DNA from: an uncultured Gemmatimonadaceae bacterium
GTDB lineage: Bacteria; Gemmatimonadota; Gemmatimonadetes; Gemmatimonadales; Gemmatimonadaceae
Direction: 5' to 3'
Length of the DNA: 14,747 nucleotides
Assembly: GCA_955652635.1 (NCBI GenBank)
Contig: CATPBN010000001.1
Span: forward strand, 1 to 14,747
Below the pieces are notes generated by a model, which did not search any database, was not told where the DNA came from, and saw nothing but the letters and a program-made list of their open reading frames with translations. Shown in pieces: positions 13,898 through 14,747 of this stretch. Positions within the stretch are counted from its first letter, which is position 1. Every line of letters begins with the position of its first letter. The position numbers were made by a program, and so were the translations under genes.

Positions 13898-14747
13898 ATG
13901 AAGAATCTCAGGATCGCTGCGCCATATTACAAACCGTACTGGATCTCCTTCACAATCGGGCTGCTGATCGTTGTAGCGTCGTCGGCAATCACCAGCGTTA
14001 TCCCTTGGTTGTTGCGGCGAGCCATCGATGCCATTGGCGCTGGAGCCCCGCTCGGAACGATCTGGAAGCTGAGCGGTCTCATCGTGCTTGCAGCCATTGT
14101 CGGCGGCGCGTTCCGGTACGGCATGCGAGAGCTGATCAACGGCGTCAGCCGCTGGATCGAGTACGATCTGCGAAATGATCTCTTCACACATCTGGAGACG
14201 CTCGACTCCGCGTACTTTGCACAGACGCGCACCGGTGACATCATGGCGCGCCTTACGAACGACCTGAGCGCCGTGCGCATGGCCGTTGGGCCAGCGGTGA
14301 TGTACCTCGCGAATACGATCACGGGAGGACTGTTCGCGCTCTTCTTCATGCTGCGAATCGATGTCAGACTCACGCTTCTTGCGCTCGTGCCGATGCTCGT
14401 TCTCCCCGTGCTCACGATCCGCATGGGCAAGGCGATTCATGATCGCTTCGAGGCGGTACAGGAGCATTTCTCGACGCTGACGACACGCGCGCAGGAAAAT
14501 CTGAGCGGAGCGAGGATCGTTCGCGCTTATCGGCAGGAAGCAGCCGAGATCGCGCGCTTCGGGGCAATCAACGATCAATACCTCGCGCTGAACATGTCCC
14601 TGGTGCGCCTGTGGGGAACGCTGAAACCGCTGTTCGCGTTCTTCGGCGGACTCGGCGCTGTAATCGTGCTGGGCGCCGGAGGCGCTCTCGCGATCAGAGG
14701 CACTATTTCCGTCGGCTCGTTCGTCGCCTTCGGCATGTATCTAACCA
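13898..14747 (+). CDS. ABC exporter, transmembrane domain (MsbA/MdlB-type half-transporter), partial at the right edge
   Basis: 283 codons are visible from ATG 13898 and the frame is open to the window end, so the ATPase domain is not seen. The sequence is the type I exporter membrane fold: N-terminal cytoplasmic elbow (APYYKPYW), TM1 (FTIGLLIVVASSAI), TM2 (LIVLAAIVGGAFRYGM), the conserved stretch EYDLRNDLFTHLETLDSAYFAQTRTGDIMARLTNDLSAVR (paraphrased here as positions 90-129), then TM3-TM4, and QENLSGARIVRAYRQE near 203-218, which is the coupling region typical of this family. Substrate cannot be told from this half. There is no clear Shine-Dalgarno; ATG 13898 is preferred because the frame upstream is closed by TAA 13868 and only a TTG (13871) precedes it. 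Confidence 0.9.
   Translation, partial: MKNLRIAAPYYKPYWISFTIGLLIVVASSAITSVIPWLLRRAIDAIGAGAPLGTIWKLSGLIVLAAIVGGAFRYGMRELINGVSRWIEYDLRNDLFTHLETLDSAYFAQTRTGDIMARLTNDLSAVRMAVGPAVMYLANTITGGLFALFFMLRIDVRLTLLALVPMLVLPVLTIRMGKAIHDRFEAVQEHFSTLTTRAQENLSGARIVRAYRQEAAEIARFGAINDQYLALNMSLVRLWGTLKPLFAFFGGLGAVIVLGAGGALAIRGTISVGSFVAFGMYLT

Noticed and set aside
13817..14578. 254-codon upstream extension of the glycine-zipper lipoprotein
   Set aside because: Antisense to the ABC transporter. The lipoprotein has a strong Shine-Dalgarno and lipobox at ATG 13816.

Overview
The window is GC-rich bacterial DNA from a Gram-negative-type (diderm) cell. It encodes outer-membrane-type beta-barrels, lipoproteins and a complete cytoplasmic route for recycling anhydro-muropeptides. 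My best guess is Gemmatimonadota or a relative. That guess rests on overall gene style: peptidase MA/propeller proteins, Thr-rich lipoproteins with a glycine zipper, and signal peptides ending in AQ. No rRNA or marker gene is present to prove it.

Layout. (1) Positions 1-4133, minus strand: a lipoprotein N-acetylmuramoyl-L-alanine amidase, followed with a 4-base GTGA overlap by a large secreted protein. That protein has a zinc peptidase domain (HELTH), a TolB-type propeller and the beginning of a probable outer-membrane barrel, and it runs off the left edge. (2) Positions 4262-5125, plus strand: a PP2C-type Ser/Thr phosphatase, divergent from the amidase; its 3' end overlaps ampG by 28 bases. 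(3) Positions 9979-5098, minus strand: a tight murQ-anmK-nagZ-ampG operon with a 1-base gap, an ATGA overlap and a 22-base gap. (4) Positions 10060-12573, plus strand: a small secreted beta-barrel-like protein and a gamma-glutamyltransferase. The latter has no ATG/GTG start and most probably begins at CTG 10819. (5) Positions 12574-12952: a 379-base intergenic stretch with two intrinsic terminators and, between them, a full-consensus Shine-Dalgarno followed by a 41-codon GTG ORF embedded in competing inverted repeats. (6) Positions 13816-12953, minus strand: a lipoprotein with a Thr/Arg-rich linker and a glycine zipper. (7) Positions 13898 to the right edge, plus strand: the membrane domain of an ABC exporter, cut by the window.

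How the genes fit together. The amidase strips peptides from murein in the periplasm. AmpG imports GlcNAc-anhydroMurNAc muropeptides, NagZ removes GlcNAc, AnmK phosphorylates anhydroMurNAc to MurNAc-6-P, and MurQ converts that to GlcNAc-6-P and D-lactate. No AmpD, LdcA, Mpl, AmgK or MurU is visible here. The GGT could act on periplasmic gamma-glutamyl compounds such as glutathione. The phosphatase lies between the two wall-related units but has no partner kinase in the window. No tRNA, rRNA, CRISPR array or insertion sequence was seen.
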